Source of the DNA: CAZPZR01 sp964591105 | GTDB lineage: Bacteria > Bacillota > Clostridia > Lachnospirales > Lachnospiraceae | Assembly (NCBI GenBank): GCA_964591105.1 | Contig: CAZPZR010000002.1 | Location: forward strand, 1 to 64,000 | Length of the DNA: 64,000 bases | Direction: 5' to 3' | In this document: positions 47,130 to 55,372 of the stretch, piece by piece | Position numbering within the stretch: position 1 is the first letter of the stretch | How the letters are laid out: every line of letters starts with the position of its first letter | Position numbers and translations under genes: made by a program | Notes under the pieces: model-generated | Databases searched by the model: none | Told to the model about the DNA's origin: nothing | Seen by the model: only the letters and a program-made list of their open reading frames with translations

Positions 47130-49091
47130 ATGAAAAAAGTAACACAGTATACAATCGAAGAAGCATGTCAGATTATCGGTGTTGATTTGCCGGAAGAATA
47201 CAAAGACATAGCAGATGAAGTTCTTTCTAATATTGCTATGAACGTGAACAGTCTTTCTACTGGCGGTGGATTTTTACTTGCTGGAAAGAATAAGGAAGAT
47301 CGTGCAAGAATACTGGAAAACGCATTGAAAAAGAAACCAAAAGTTGTATTCTACGGAAAGGCTAGCCGTAAGTTAGAAGCGTTACAGAGCGTGCCACATA
47401 TTGAAATTCAGGATTCTTATGATGCAATGGTTTTACTTTCTGCACATACAAGAAAAAAATTAGGGTTGAAAGTAGTTGGAGTTACAGGAAGTCTTGGAAA
47501 AACAACAACAAAAGAAATTGTACATGCTGTGTTAAGTCAGTCTTTTGTTGCAAGTAAAAACTATGGAAATAGAAATAATACAAAAGGAATTTTTAACAGC
47601 TTACAGAGTGTCAATGAAGATGTACAGTTTTATGTACAGGAATTTGGTGTAGCAATTGGTAAGAGAAGTATGGAAAGTAAAGTAAATGCATGTTTACCAA
47701 ATGCTGCAATCATTACAAATATTTCAGAACCTCACATCGATGATTTGGGAAGCAAGGAAAACATCTTGAAAGAAAAACTTAAATTAGTTACAGAAATGGA
47801 AGAGGGAAGTCCTGCATTTTTGAACTATGATGATGAGATGCTCAAAGAAGTAAAACTTGAGAAACATCCAATTATTTCTTTCGCAATTGAAAACAAAGAA
47901 GCAGATTATTATGCTGAAAATATTCAGTTCATCGAAGATTATATTACTTTTGATGCAGTTCATGCTGGAAGAAGAACACCAATCGTCCTTCATTCACGTG
48001 GAAGACACAATGTTGGAAATGCATTGGTTGCAATGGCAGTAGGCGAATGGTTTGGTATGTCAGTAGACAAAATTGTTCAGGGAATTGATGCATTCAGAAG
48101 TGAAGGAATTCGTCAGTCTCTGGTTAATATTGGTGGATATAGAGTTTATGTGGACTGCTATAATACAGCACCAATTTCATTGCTTGGTTCTGTAGATGTA
48201 CTTGAACGTATTGAAGTGGAAAAGGGTGGAAAACGTATTGCTGTCGTAGGTGATATTGTTAGACTTGGTACAGAAGAAGAAAGACTTCACATTGAAGTTG
48301 GTGAAAAGATGGCTCAGTCAACATTAGACTTTGTCCTTTGCTTCGGTAACAAGAATGCAAAATTGTTGGCAGATACAATCCGCAAGAACGGAAAAGCAGC
48401 ATTATATACATCTGATCGAGATGAATTAAATGCGTGGATGAAAGGTCTGATTACAAGAAAAGATGTGACTTTGGTAAAAGGTCCAGTTGCGAGACTTCTC
48501 TCTAAGTCTATCGATCAAGTATTTGGAACTTCTTATCATGTGAGTAGTGAACATCATGAAGTAGTTGTTGAAAATAATTACAAATGTGATATCCTTTTCG
48601 AAAAAGAAGATCATTCTAAGAAGACAGCTGCGTTATTACAATATAATGGAAAGGATGCAGAACATGTTGTACCTGCAAGCTTCCAGGATGTAGATGTATT
48701 CAGCATTTTTGAAAGATGTTTCAAAAATAATAAAGAATTAAAAAAAGTAGTTGTTCCAGAACCAATTTACAATATTTCAGACGAGGCATTTGCTGGCTGC
48801 GTAGAACTGAAAGAAGTAATTTTGCCAAGTACAATGAAGGTGATTGGTGCAAAAGCATTTGCAGGATGTGATTCCTTGGAAGAGTTCGTGATTCCAGAGG
48901 GAGTTATTGAAGTTGGGGACGAAGCATTTGCAGGATGCAAGAATCTTAAGAAAGTGACACTTCCAGAATCTATCGGTCACATTGGAGACGATGCATTCTC
49001 AGAATGTGAGAATATCGTACTTTGTTGTGAAAAAGATTCCTATTCTGAAGAGTATGCAAAAAATCACCACTTAACTGTATGTAAAAAATAA
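47130..49091 (+). CDS. MurF-like ligase fused to C-terminal leucine-rich repeats
   Basis: A 653-residue protein. The Mur-ligase ATP loop is GVTGSLGKTTTKE near residue 115, and the conserved histidine segment GRHNVGNALVAM is near residue 292. Where MurF has its DAYNANP motif this protein reads DCYNTAP. From about residue 537 there are four repeats of about 23 residues with the core GDEAFAGC, the LRR_5 (BspA) type. No signal peptide is seen, so the repeats should be cytoplasmic, which is unusual. It would join an amino acid or peptide to a carboxylate with ATP. It follows the CapA-like gene, with GAGGAG before the ATG. It is probably a specialised paralogue, not the housekeeping MurF. Confidence 0.85.
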   Translation: MKKVTQYTIEEACQIIGVDLPEEYKDIADEVLSNIAMNVNSLSTGGGFLLAGKNKEDRARILENALKKKPKVVFYGKASRKLEALQSVPHIEIQDSYDAMVLLSAHTRKKLGLKVVGVTGSLGKTTTKEIVHAVLSQSFVASKNYGNRNNTKGIFNSLQSVNEDVQFYVQEFGVAIGKRSMESKVNACLPNAAIITNISEPHIDDLGSKENILKEKLKLVTEMEEGSPAFLNYDDEMLKEVKLEKHPIISFAIENKEADYYAENIQFIEDYITFDAVHAGRRTPIVLHSRGRHNVGNALVAMAVGEWFGMSVDKIVQGIDAFRSEGIRQSLVNIGGYRVYVDCYNTAPISLLGSVDVLERIEVEKGGKRIAVVGDIVRLGTEEERLHIEVGEKMAQSTLDFVLCFGNKNAKLLADTIRKNGKAALYTSDRDELNAWMKGLITRKDVTLVKGPVARLLSKSIDQVFGTSYHVSSEHHEVVVENNYKCDILFEKEDHSKKTAALLQYNGKDAEHVVPASFQDVDVFSIFERCFKNNKELKKVVVPEPIYNISDEAFAGCVELKEVILPSTMKVIGAKAFAGCDSLEEFVIPEGVIEVGDEAFAGCKNLKKVTLPESIGHIGDDAFSECENIVLCCEKDSYSEEYAKNHHLTVCKK

Positions 49092-49100
49092 GTTAAATTT

Positions 49101-49129
49101 ATATCCCAGGCGTATGTCTGGGATATTTT
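49101..49129 (+). terminator. Terminator after the MurF-LRR gene
   Basis: A 9-bp stem (49101-49109 with 49118-49126) is followed by a short T-run interrupted by G. Confidence 0.6.
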
Positions 49130-49132
49130 GTG

Positions 49133-49161
49133 TTGTCGAGTGAAAAAAAATATGCTATTAT
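49133..49161 (+). promoter_or_regulatory. Promoter for the amino-acid permease
   Basis: TTGTCG (49133-49138), a 17-nt spacer, TATTAT with TGC in front (49153-49161). Confidence 0.6.
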
Positions 49162-49214
49162 AGTTTCGCATTTTTTTTGAAACATGTAAACGAGAATTAG
49201 GAGAAAAATTTAAG

Positions 49215-50642
49215 ATGAAACATAATAAGAAAAAAGAAGAGGGTAAATTAGAGAAAAATCTATCGTCTACGAATGTGTGGGCACTTGCATTTGGCTGTAT
49301 TATCGGTTGGGGTGCATTTGTAATGCCGGGAAATACATTCTTGGGAAAAGCAGGTCCAGGAGGAACTGCGATTGCGATGGGAATTGCTTCCTTGATCATG
49401 ATTGTGATTGCGTTAAACTACAGTTACATGATTAACAAGTATCCAATTGCAGGTGGTGAGTTTGTTTATACAAATAACTGCTTCGGGAAAAAACATGCAT
49501 TCATTTGTTCTTGGTTTTTAGGTTTATCATACTTGTCAGTTATTCCATTGAATGCCACAGCATTGGCATTGATTGGACGTAACTTGATGGGTGGAATCTT
49601 CCAGGTGGGATTTCATTATAAAGTAGCAGGTTACAGCATTTACTTTGGAGAAATTGTGTTAGCAGTCGTAGCTCTTATTGCTTTTGCAATGATGAGTATC
49701 CGTGGAGTAAAATTTGCAGGTGTGTTCCAGACAGGACTAACAGTAGCATTGATTGGTGGAGTGCTGATCGTGGCGCTTGCAGCGTTGGTTAGTGGAAAAG
49801 CATCATTTGCAAATCTTTCACCTGCATTCTATCCAACAGATAACAAAGGAACAGCGATTCTGGCAGTTGTAGCGGTTGCACCATGGGCATTTGTTGGTTT
49901 TGACACTGTGCCACAGGCGGCGGAAGAGTTTGACTTTCCACCTAGAAAATCAAAATTAATCATGATTGTAGCGATTGTGTTCGGGGCACTTGTTTATGTG
50001 ACATTGAATACAGTAACAGCAATGGTTGTACCAGAAGGATACGCTTCATGGGTAGAATATATTGATGATCTTTCTAATTTGGATGGACTTCTGTCTCTTC
50101 CAACATTTAATGCAGCACATGAACTGCTCGGTACGGGTGGATTGATTTTCCTTGGAGTTGCAGTTTGTGCAGCGATTTTATCAGGAATTGTAGGTTTCTA
50201 CATGGCAACAAGCCGTTTGTTCTATTCCATGGCTATAGAAGGTGTACTTCCAAAATGGTTTGGAAAGTTAGATGTAAAATATAATACGCCTAAAAATGCA
50301 ATCATTTTTACATTGTGTGTTTCTGTTATTGCACCGTTCTTCGGAAGAACAGCTTTGAACTGGATTGTTGATATGTCTTCTGCAGGAGCAGCTATTGGAT
50401 ATGGATACACGTCATTGGCAGCATTGAAATTAGCGTTGGAAGAGAAGAATATCCCTGTGGCAATTACAGGGGTAGTTGGAAGTGTATTTTCGCTGATTTT
50501 CTTAGTACTGCTTTTAGTTCCAATCAAAGTGTTGAATTGTTCATTAGGAAAAGAACCATATATTTGTCTGATTGTATGGATTATACTTGGAATTGTATTC
50601 TATATCTTTTCAAATAGAAAGAACAAAGAAGTTCGTTCATAG
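49215..50642 (+). CDS. APC family amino-acid permease
   Basis: A 475-residue transporter with twelve hydrophobic helices. The first helix carries the family signature region CIIGWGAFVMPG followed by GPGGT, and the AWAFVGFDTVPQAAEE-like block in helix 6 is typical of amino acid-polyamine-organocation permeases. The substrate is not predictable. It lies between the MurF-like ligase and a secreted protein in the surface-polymer region, so it might supply the amino acid used there; this is inference. AGGAG lies about 10 nt before the ATG. Confidence 0.88.
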   Translation: MKHNKKKEEGKLEKNLSSTNVWALAFGCIIGWGAFVMPGNTFLGKAGPGGTAIAMGIASLIMIVIALNYSYMINKYPIAGGEFVYTNNCFGKKHAFICSWFLGLSYLSVIPLNATALALIGRNLMGGIFQVGFHYKVAGYSIYFGEIVLAVVALIAFAMMSIRGVKFAGVFQTGLTVALIGGVLIVALAALVSGKASFANLSPAFYPTDNKGTAILAVVAVAPWAFVGFDTVPQAAEEFDFPPRKSKLIMIVAIVFGALVYVTLNTVTAMVVPEGYASWVEYIDDLSNLDGLLSLPTFNAAHELLGTGGLIFLGVAVCAAILSGIVGFYMATSRLFYSMAIEGVLPKWFGKLDVKYNTPKNAIIFTLCVSVIAPFFGRTALNWIVDMSSAGAAIGYGYTSLAALKLALEEKNIPVAITGVVGSVFSLIFLVLLLVPIKVLNCSLGKEPYICLIVWIILGIVFYIFSNRKNKEVRS

Positions 50643-50647
50643 ATATA

Positions 50648-50675
50648 TAGACTTTTTGAGGAAATATTGTATAAT
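50648..50675 (+). promoter_or_regulatory. Promoter for the secreted protein gene
   Basis: TAGACT (50648-50653), a 16-nt spacer, consensus TATAAT (50670-50675), 35 nt before the ATG. Confidence 0.6.
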
Positions 50676-50709
50676 GAAAGTAATATTACTCGGAAAGAGA
50701 GGAAAACGT

Positions 50710-51930
50710 ATGAAAAAGAGAATCATGAGTATTGTGCTTACTTGTGCGCTTGTACTGTCTATGATGCTTGTACCATCAGGTACCGCGGATGCAGCAGGGA
50801 CAGACATGTTCAGCGGGAAGGCAAAAAAGACAATGGAAGCAGCAACAATGAATGCAAGAGCTAATTTGCAGGAGACAGACGAGCTTAAAGTAGCTACACT
50901 GTTGTATGACACGACAGAACCTGTTGTTTATAGGCTTACATTCGATCCGGGAAAATATATTTATTCTCCATTTACAGTAAAGAACACTGGAAAATTGTAT
51001 TTTGATTTTGCAGCTTACTCCGTAGATGGTACAAGTAACTATGTATCGGTTCAGCTGTGTGATGGAAATGGAATGCCAGTAGATGATTACTCTGCTACAT
51101 TGGGAAATGGAAGTGCGCTGAGTTCAATGTGGGGTGTTTCTGTAAAAGCAGGACAGAAATATTACTTGAAGATTGAAACGGCGAGCTATAACAAAAGTGG
51201 ACTGACAGTTGGTTTCGCTGGTTCTGTCCTTACTACTTATGACAGAACATTGAGCGGTGGTAAAGTAGCCATTGCATCAGGAATTGAACAGGATGGCAGT
51301 ACTGCATCTACATATTTCAAAGTTCAACCATCAAAAACTGGAAGAATGAAAGTGCAACTGCAGGAAATGGGGTATAAGTCTGCTTATGCAACAGTAAGAT
51401 TATACAATTCTAAGAAGACACTTGTTTCTGATAAGGTTTCTTATAATGGTTCACCAGTATACTTTGGAGTAAAGAAGGGAAATACTTACTACATTCGAAT
51501 AACAGATGCAAAAGTGTCTTATAACGATTATAATGCATTTGGTGTGAAATATACAATGTCATCTTATACAGATCGTGCACTTGGTTCTAAGAGCAGTGCG
51601 AAGACATTGAAGAGAAAAGCTTCCGCGACAAATACGTTATTTGTTGCATCTACAGGAACAAGTACTGACTGGTACAAATTTAACGTATCTTCTAAGAGAA
51701 CAACTGCTATTAGAGTGAAAACAGCAGGAATGTCTTCAGGAAAATTAACACTTACTGTATATAGGGGAAGTAAGAAAGTTGGAACAACGTCCATTGGTCC
51801 ACAGAAAGATGGATCTTTCACTATTACATACGGCACGACTTATGGAAAGGCCAATGCTGGAACTTACTATGTAAAAGTTGTAAAGAGTAAAAGTGCAAGT
51901 GGGCAGTATTCTATTCAGTATCAGAAATAA
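50710..51930 (+). CDS. Secreted protein with repeated beta-sandwich (PPC-like) domains
   Basis: A 406-residue secreted protein. The signal peptide is MKKRIMSIVLTCALVLSMML followed by an alanine-rich cleavage region (TADAAG). The mature part looks like three similar beta-rich units of about 110 residues, each with a strand pair such as YYLKIETASYNKSGLTVGF, YYIRITDAK and YYVKVVKSKSASGQYSIQY. These resemble prepeptidase C-terminal (PPC) domains. There is no anchor motif. The function is unknown; carbohydrate or wall binding is plausible. The ATG at 50710 has GAGAGGA upstream and its own promoter; the frame open upstream into the permease gene is not used. A very strong terminator follows. Confidence 0.8.
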   Translation: MKKRIMSIVLTCALVLSMMLVPSGTADAAGTDMFSGKAKKTMEAATMNARANLQETDELKVATLLYDTTEPVVYRLTFDPGKYIYSPFTVKNTGKLYFDFAAYSVDGTSNYVSVQLCDGNGMPVDDYSATLGNGSALSSMWGVSVKAGQKYYLKIETASYNKSGLTVGFAGSVLTTYDRTLSGGKVAIASGIEQDGSTASTYFKVQPSKTGRMKVQLQEMGYKSAYATVRLYNSKKTLVSDKVSYNGSPVYFGVKKGNTYYIRITDAKVSYNDYNAFGVKYTMSSYTDRALGSKSSAKTLKRKASATNTLFVASTGTSTDWYKFNVSSKRTTAIRVKTAGMSSGKLTLTVYRGSKKVGTTSIGPQKDGSFTITYGTTYGKANAGTYYVKVVKSKSASGQYSIQYQK

Positions 51931-51941
51931 ATTATAAAATC

Positions 51942-51987
51942 AAAAAAGGTGTGTTGTTCTCGAAAAGAGAACGACATGCCTTTTTTC
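51942..51987 (+). terminator. Strong Rho-independent terminator
   Basis: A 20-bp stem (51942-51961 with 51967-51986, three G-U pairs) with a GAAAA loop; the stem's T-tract is followed by CTT. Confidence 0.88.
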
Positions 51988-52071
51988 TTGGTTTGCGATC
52001 ACTTATAAATGCCAGCGATGTATTTGGAAAGGGAGTTGATGTAGAAAATAGCCGTAAAAAATGCATAATCC

Positions 52072-52101
52072 TTGAAATATGTGTAAGATTCGAGTATAAT
52101 T
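52072..52101 (+). promoter_or_regulatory. Promoter for the sugar transferase gene
   Basis: TTGAAA (52072-52077), an 18-nt spacer, consensus TATAAT (52096-52101), 42 nt before the ATG. A second TATAAT at 52126-52131 is too close to the start. Confidence 0.7.
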
Positions 52102-52142
52102 GTTTCCGTGTAATTATAGACTTGTATAATAATGGAGGAAAA

Positions 52143-53525
52143 ATGAGAAAACATTTGCATAAATTTGAGACAACAATGTGGATTGCAATCAAGGCAATTT
52201 TGTATCTCTCTTTACTACTTATATTCATAAAAATCTTCGGAAGGGAAAGCATCGGACTTACGAGAATGTCTCGTACACTTGCAATTACAGTATCTACGTT
52301 TGGAATTGTAGGACTTCTTTTTTTGTCTGTATATGGCAGATATGACATTGGAAGAAGAAAAAGCAAACCGATTATTCATTCGTTATCATTGGCTGTGCTG
52401 TGTACGGATGTTATTTCTTATATACAGTTGATGATCATGAGAACAAACCGACCAGACCTTCGTCCATTCCAATTTGTGAATTTTGAAAGTTTTGGACGAT
52501 TACTTGTTGTGATGGTATTGCAGATTTTAGTAATTATTGTATTTACGTATGGTGGGAATGGACTGTTTTTCAAAATTCATAAGCCGGAGAAATGCTGCAT
52601 TATCACATCTTCACAGGAAAGTTTGGATGAAATTGCAAAGGCAATTGGGAAATTTAAGAAGCAGTATAAAGTTCACAAAGTTTTATCTTATAGAAGTAAT
52701 GAAATCAAACGCTGGGTAAGAAAATCAGATGCAGTTTTTGTATATAATGTTCCGGCGGAAGCACGAAGAGATATTATGAGATGGTGCTACAAATATAAGA
52801 TAAATGTATATTTTAATCCAGAAATCGAAGATATCATGGAGTGGAACGCGAAGCAGTATGTGTTGGACGACATGTATTTGTTGAATAAGAATGTAAAATC
52901 ACTTACGATGGAACAGAGAATCATGAAGCGAATGCTGGATATTGTTCTCTCCTGTGTGCTGGGTATTTTATCTGCGCCATTCTGGTTAGGTGGAATGCTG
53001 GCAGTTAAGCTTTATGATGGCGGTCCAGTGCTGTTTAAACAAGAACGAGCAACAATTAATGGGAAAGTGTTCTTGGTGTATAAACTTCGTACAATGAAGC
53101 AGAATGTGGAAAACTTTTCTGCGAAAGCAGATGATGATCGAATTACAAAGCCGGGAAAATTCCTGAGACGTACAAGAATTGATGAGCTTCCTCAGTTGTT
53201 GAATGTGTTGAAGGGTGATATGACATTCGTAGGACCTCGACCAGAAATGTTGAAGAATGTGAATGCATATACAGAAGAATTGCCAGAATTCCAGTATCGT
53301 TTACGTATGAAAGCTGGATTGACAGGATATGCGCAGATTGTTGGAAAATACAATACGACACCGAAGGACAAGTTGATCATGGATATGATGTATATCGAAC
53401 AGTTCAGTGTTTTGAAAGATATACAGTTGATTTTCCAAACAGCGATTGTTCTGCTGAAAAAAGATAGTACAGAGGCATTTGGAAAAAGTGAAGAAGGAAA
53501 ATTGAAGTTTCCAGATGATGTATAG
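52143..53525 (+). CDS. Polyprenyl-phosphate sugar-1-phosphate transferase (exopolysaccharide initiation)
   Basis: A 460-residue initiating transferase of the WcaJ/CpsE type, which places the first sugar-1-phosphate on undecaprenyl phosphate. Four N-terminal helices (about residues 12-150) are followed by a Rossmann-like middle, another helix near 265-290 and the Bac_transf catalytic domain with VLFKQERATINGKVF, YKLRTMK, GKFLRRTRIDELPQLLNVLKG-type sequence (Arg-Ile-Asp-Glu) and FVGPRPE. GGAGG lies 4 nt before the ATG at 52143. An open frame extending upstream to 51951 runs through the previous terminator and is rejected. It sits before the ABC polymer exporter genes. Confidence 0.93.
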   Translation: MRKHLHKFETTMWIAIKAILYLSLLLIFIKIFGRESIGLTRMSRTLAITVSTFGIVGLLFLSVYGRYDIGRRKSKPIIHSLSLAVLCTDVISYIQLMIMRTNRPDLRPFQFVNFESFGRLLVVMVLQILVIIVFTYGGNGLFFKIHKPEKCCIITSSQESLDEIAKAIGKFKKQYKVHKVLSYRSNEIKRWVRKSDAVFVYNVPAEARRDIMRWCYKYKINVYFNPEIEDIMEWNAKQYVLDDMYLLNKNVKSLTMEQRIMKRMLDIVLSCVLGILSAPFWLGGMLAVKLYDGGPVLFKQERATINGKVFLVYKLRTMKQNVENFSAKADDDRITKPGKFLRRTRIDELPQLLNVLKGDMTFVGPRPEMLKNVNAYTEELPEFQYRLRMKAGLTGYAQIVGKYNTTPKDKLIMDMMYIEQFSVLKDIQLIFQTAIVLLKKDSTEAFGKSEEGKLKFPDDV

Positions 53526-53534
53526 AGAACAGTT

Positions 53535-53563
53535 TTGACAAATGATAGAAGAAGATGTATAAT
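53535..53563 (+). promoter_or_regulatory. Full-consensus promoter for the polymer exporter genes
   Basis: TTGACA (53535-53540), exactly 17 nt, TATAAT (53558-53563): a perfect sigma-A promoter 44 nt before the GTG start. Confidence 0.85.
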
Positions 53564-53607
53564 AGACTACTTGTAGAACAAGAGAAAAGAAGTTGGAGGA
53601 AAAAATC

Positions 53608-54411
53608 GTGTTTAAAAGTGCAAGGTATGTGCTTCATGAAAATATTACAAATATTTATAGAACTATTTCGATTGCCCGATATGAACTGCTTGCAGATATG
53701 CGAGACAGTAAGTTGGGAATATTCTGGAACTTTGCAAATCCCGCAATTCAGATTTTCACATATTGGTTTTTGTTTGGATATGTGTTTAATCGAAAGGCAG
53801 TTGGCGACATCCCATATTTGATCTGGATGCTTGGCGGTATGGTGGTATGGTTCTTTATGAGCCCATGTATTTCGGAAGGATGCAGTGCCATTCATGCGAA
53901 GATTGATGTAATCACCAGAATGAAGTTTCCAATCAGTATTTTGCCACTGACAGTTGTATTTAAAAAATTATTCAATCATTTTTGTATTTTATCGATTGTT
54001 ATCATCATTTATGCTACACAGGGATTTTATCCTAGTGTTCATTGGTTAGGACTTATTTATTACATGTTCTGTGCAGTTCTGTTTGCATTTGCATTATCAA
54101 TGACAACCTCTGTGCTGAATATGCTGGCAAGAGATACGAAGAAGTTGATTACTTCTTGTATGAGATTATTACTGTATTTGACACCTGTACTTTGGGATGT
54201 ATCCAGACTTCCAGGATGGATGCAGACGGTTGTGAGCTGTAATCCAATGTATTATGTTGTACAAGGTTATCGAGACTGCTTTTTCTATCATCGTGGTTTT
54301 GGTGCGTATAGCTGGTCCATGGCATGGTATTGGGGAATTACTCTTTTATTGTTCTTCTGGGGAAGCTATATGATGTGTAAGTTTAGAACGAAATTTATCG
54401 ATATGATTTAA
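53608..54411 (+). CDS. Polysaccharide/teichoic acid ABC exporter permease (TagG-like)
   Basis: ABC-2 type permease, 267 residues with six hydrophobic helices, of the group that exports lipid-linked teichoic acids and capsules. The region RYELLADMRDSKLGIFWNF ahead of helix 1 is characteristic (TagG/RfbA-like). The start is GTG at 53608, with GGAGGA 8 nt upstream; the TTG at 53593 overlaps that ribosome-binding site. The ATPase partner follows 15 nt later. It would move the polymer begun by the preceding sugar transferase. Confidence 0.9.
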   Translation: MFKSARYVLHENITNIYRTISIARYELLADMRDSKLGIFWNFANPAIQIFTYWFLFGYVFNRKAVGDIPYLIWMLGGMVVWFFMSPCISEGCSAIHAKIDVITRMKFPISILPLTVVFKKLFNHFCILSIVIIIYATQGFYPSVHWLGLIYYMFCAVLFAFALSMTTSVLNMLARDTKKLITSCMRLLLYLTPVLWDVSRLPGWMQTVVSCNPMYYVVQGYRDCFFYHRGFGAYSWSMAWYWGITLLLFFWGSYMMCKFRTKFIDMI

Positions 54412-54426
54412 AGATAAGAGGTCAAA

Positions 54427-55248
54427 ATGGACGAAAATAAGATTGCAATAGAATTAAAAAATGTTTCGAAGATTTATAAATTAAAGAGAAAAGACAAAAA
54501 TGTTTCCAAAAATGACAAACTGCAATACTTTTATGCCTTAAAAGATATTTCTCTTTGCATTGAAAAAGGAAGCGTTGTAGGAATTCTTGGAACGAATGGT
54601 TCAGGAAAGTCAACGATGTCTATGCTCTTAGCGGGAATTTCATCTCCAGACGAGGGAGAAGTGATTGTAAATGGTGAACAGGCGCTGATCGCAATCAATA
54701 CTGGCTTGAACAAGCAGTTGACAGGTCTGGAAAATATTGAATTAAAAGGTGCATTGCTTGGTCTTTCAAAGAAACGTATCAAGGAATTGACAGAAGATGT
54801 AATTGCATTTGCGGAAATCGGTGATTTCTTATATCAGCCTGTAAAGAAATATTCAAGTGGTATGAAATCAAGACTTGGATTCTCCATCAACCTTTGCCTT
54901 TCACCGGATATTATCATTGTCGATGAGGCTTTGTCCGTAGGAGATAGAGCATTTGCGCGCAAGTGTATGAATTATATGACACAGTTGAAAGAGTCAGGAA
55001 AGACAATTATCTTTATTTCACATTCTCTTCCACAGGTGCAGAACTTCTGTGACCAGGCATTGTGGTTAGAAGGTGGACAGCTTCGAGAGTATGGAGATAT
55101 TGATACGGTGTCCGAACATTATGCAGAGTATGTAGAAACGTTAAATGGAATGACACCAGCAGAGAAGAAGAAAGAAACAGAAGAAAAATTCCAACGAAGA
55201 ATTTTAAAGAATAAAAAAGTGACATTATTTGATAGATTATTCAGATAA
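54427..55248 (+). CDS. Polysaccharide/teichoic acid ABC exporter ATPase (TagH-like)
   Basis: A 273-residue ATPase. Walker A GTNGSGKST is at residues 55-63, the signature YSSGMKSRL near 143, and Walker B DIIIVDEALSVGD follows. The SSGM signature and the EALSVGD stretch mark the TagH/Wzt/RfbB exporter subgroup. The C-terminus is short and charged, without the carbohydrate-binding or SH3-like extensions of longer members. It is coupled to the TagG-like permease upstream. A weak hairpin and a strong promoter separate it from the ATP-grasp genes. Confidence 0.92.
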   Translation: MDENKIAIELKNVSKIYKLKRKDKNVSKNDKLQYFYALKDISLCIEKGSVVGILGTNGSGKSTMSMLLAGISSPDEGEVIVNGEQALIAINTGLNKQLTGLENIELKGALLGLSKKRIKELTEDVIAFAEIGDFLYQPVKKYSSGMKSRLGFSINLCLSPDIIIVDEALSVGDRAFARKCMNYMTQLKESGKTIIFISHSLPQVQNFCDQALWLEGGQLREYGDIDTVSEHYAEYVETLNGMTPAEKKKETEEKFQRRILKNKKVTLFDRLFR

Positions 55249-55251
55249 GTG

Positions 55252-55297
55252 AGAGAGCGTCAAGTGGCAGAGAACAGTTCATTTGGCGCTTTCTTGT
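55252..55297 (+). terminator. Weak terminator after tagH
   Basis: A 10-bp stem (55256-55265 with 55281-55290, two G-U pairs) with a 15-nt loop is followed by an interrupted T-tract. Confidence 0.45.
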
Positions 55298-55301
55298 GTG
55301 T

Positions 55302-55330
55302 TTGACTTTTCATATAGTGTAAGATATAAT
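55302..55330 (+). promoter_or_regulatory. Promoter for the ATP-grasp genes
   Basis: TTGACT (55302-55307), a 17-nt spacer, consensus TATAAT (55325-55330), 43 nt before the GTG start. Confidence 0.8.
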
Positions 55331-55372
55331 AAAAGTTGGCTTAGTATGTAATTTTGAATAAAGGAGATAGTG

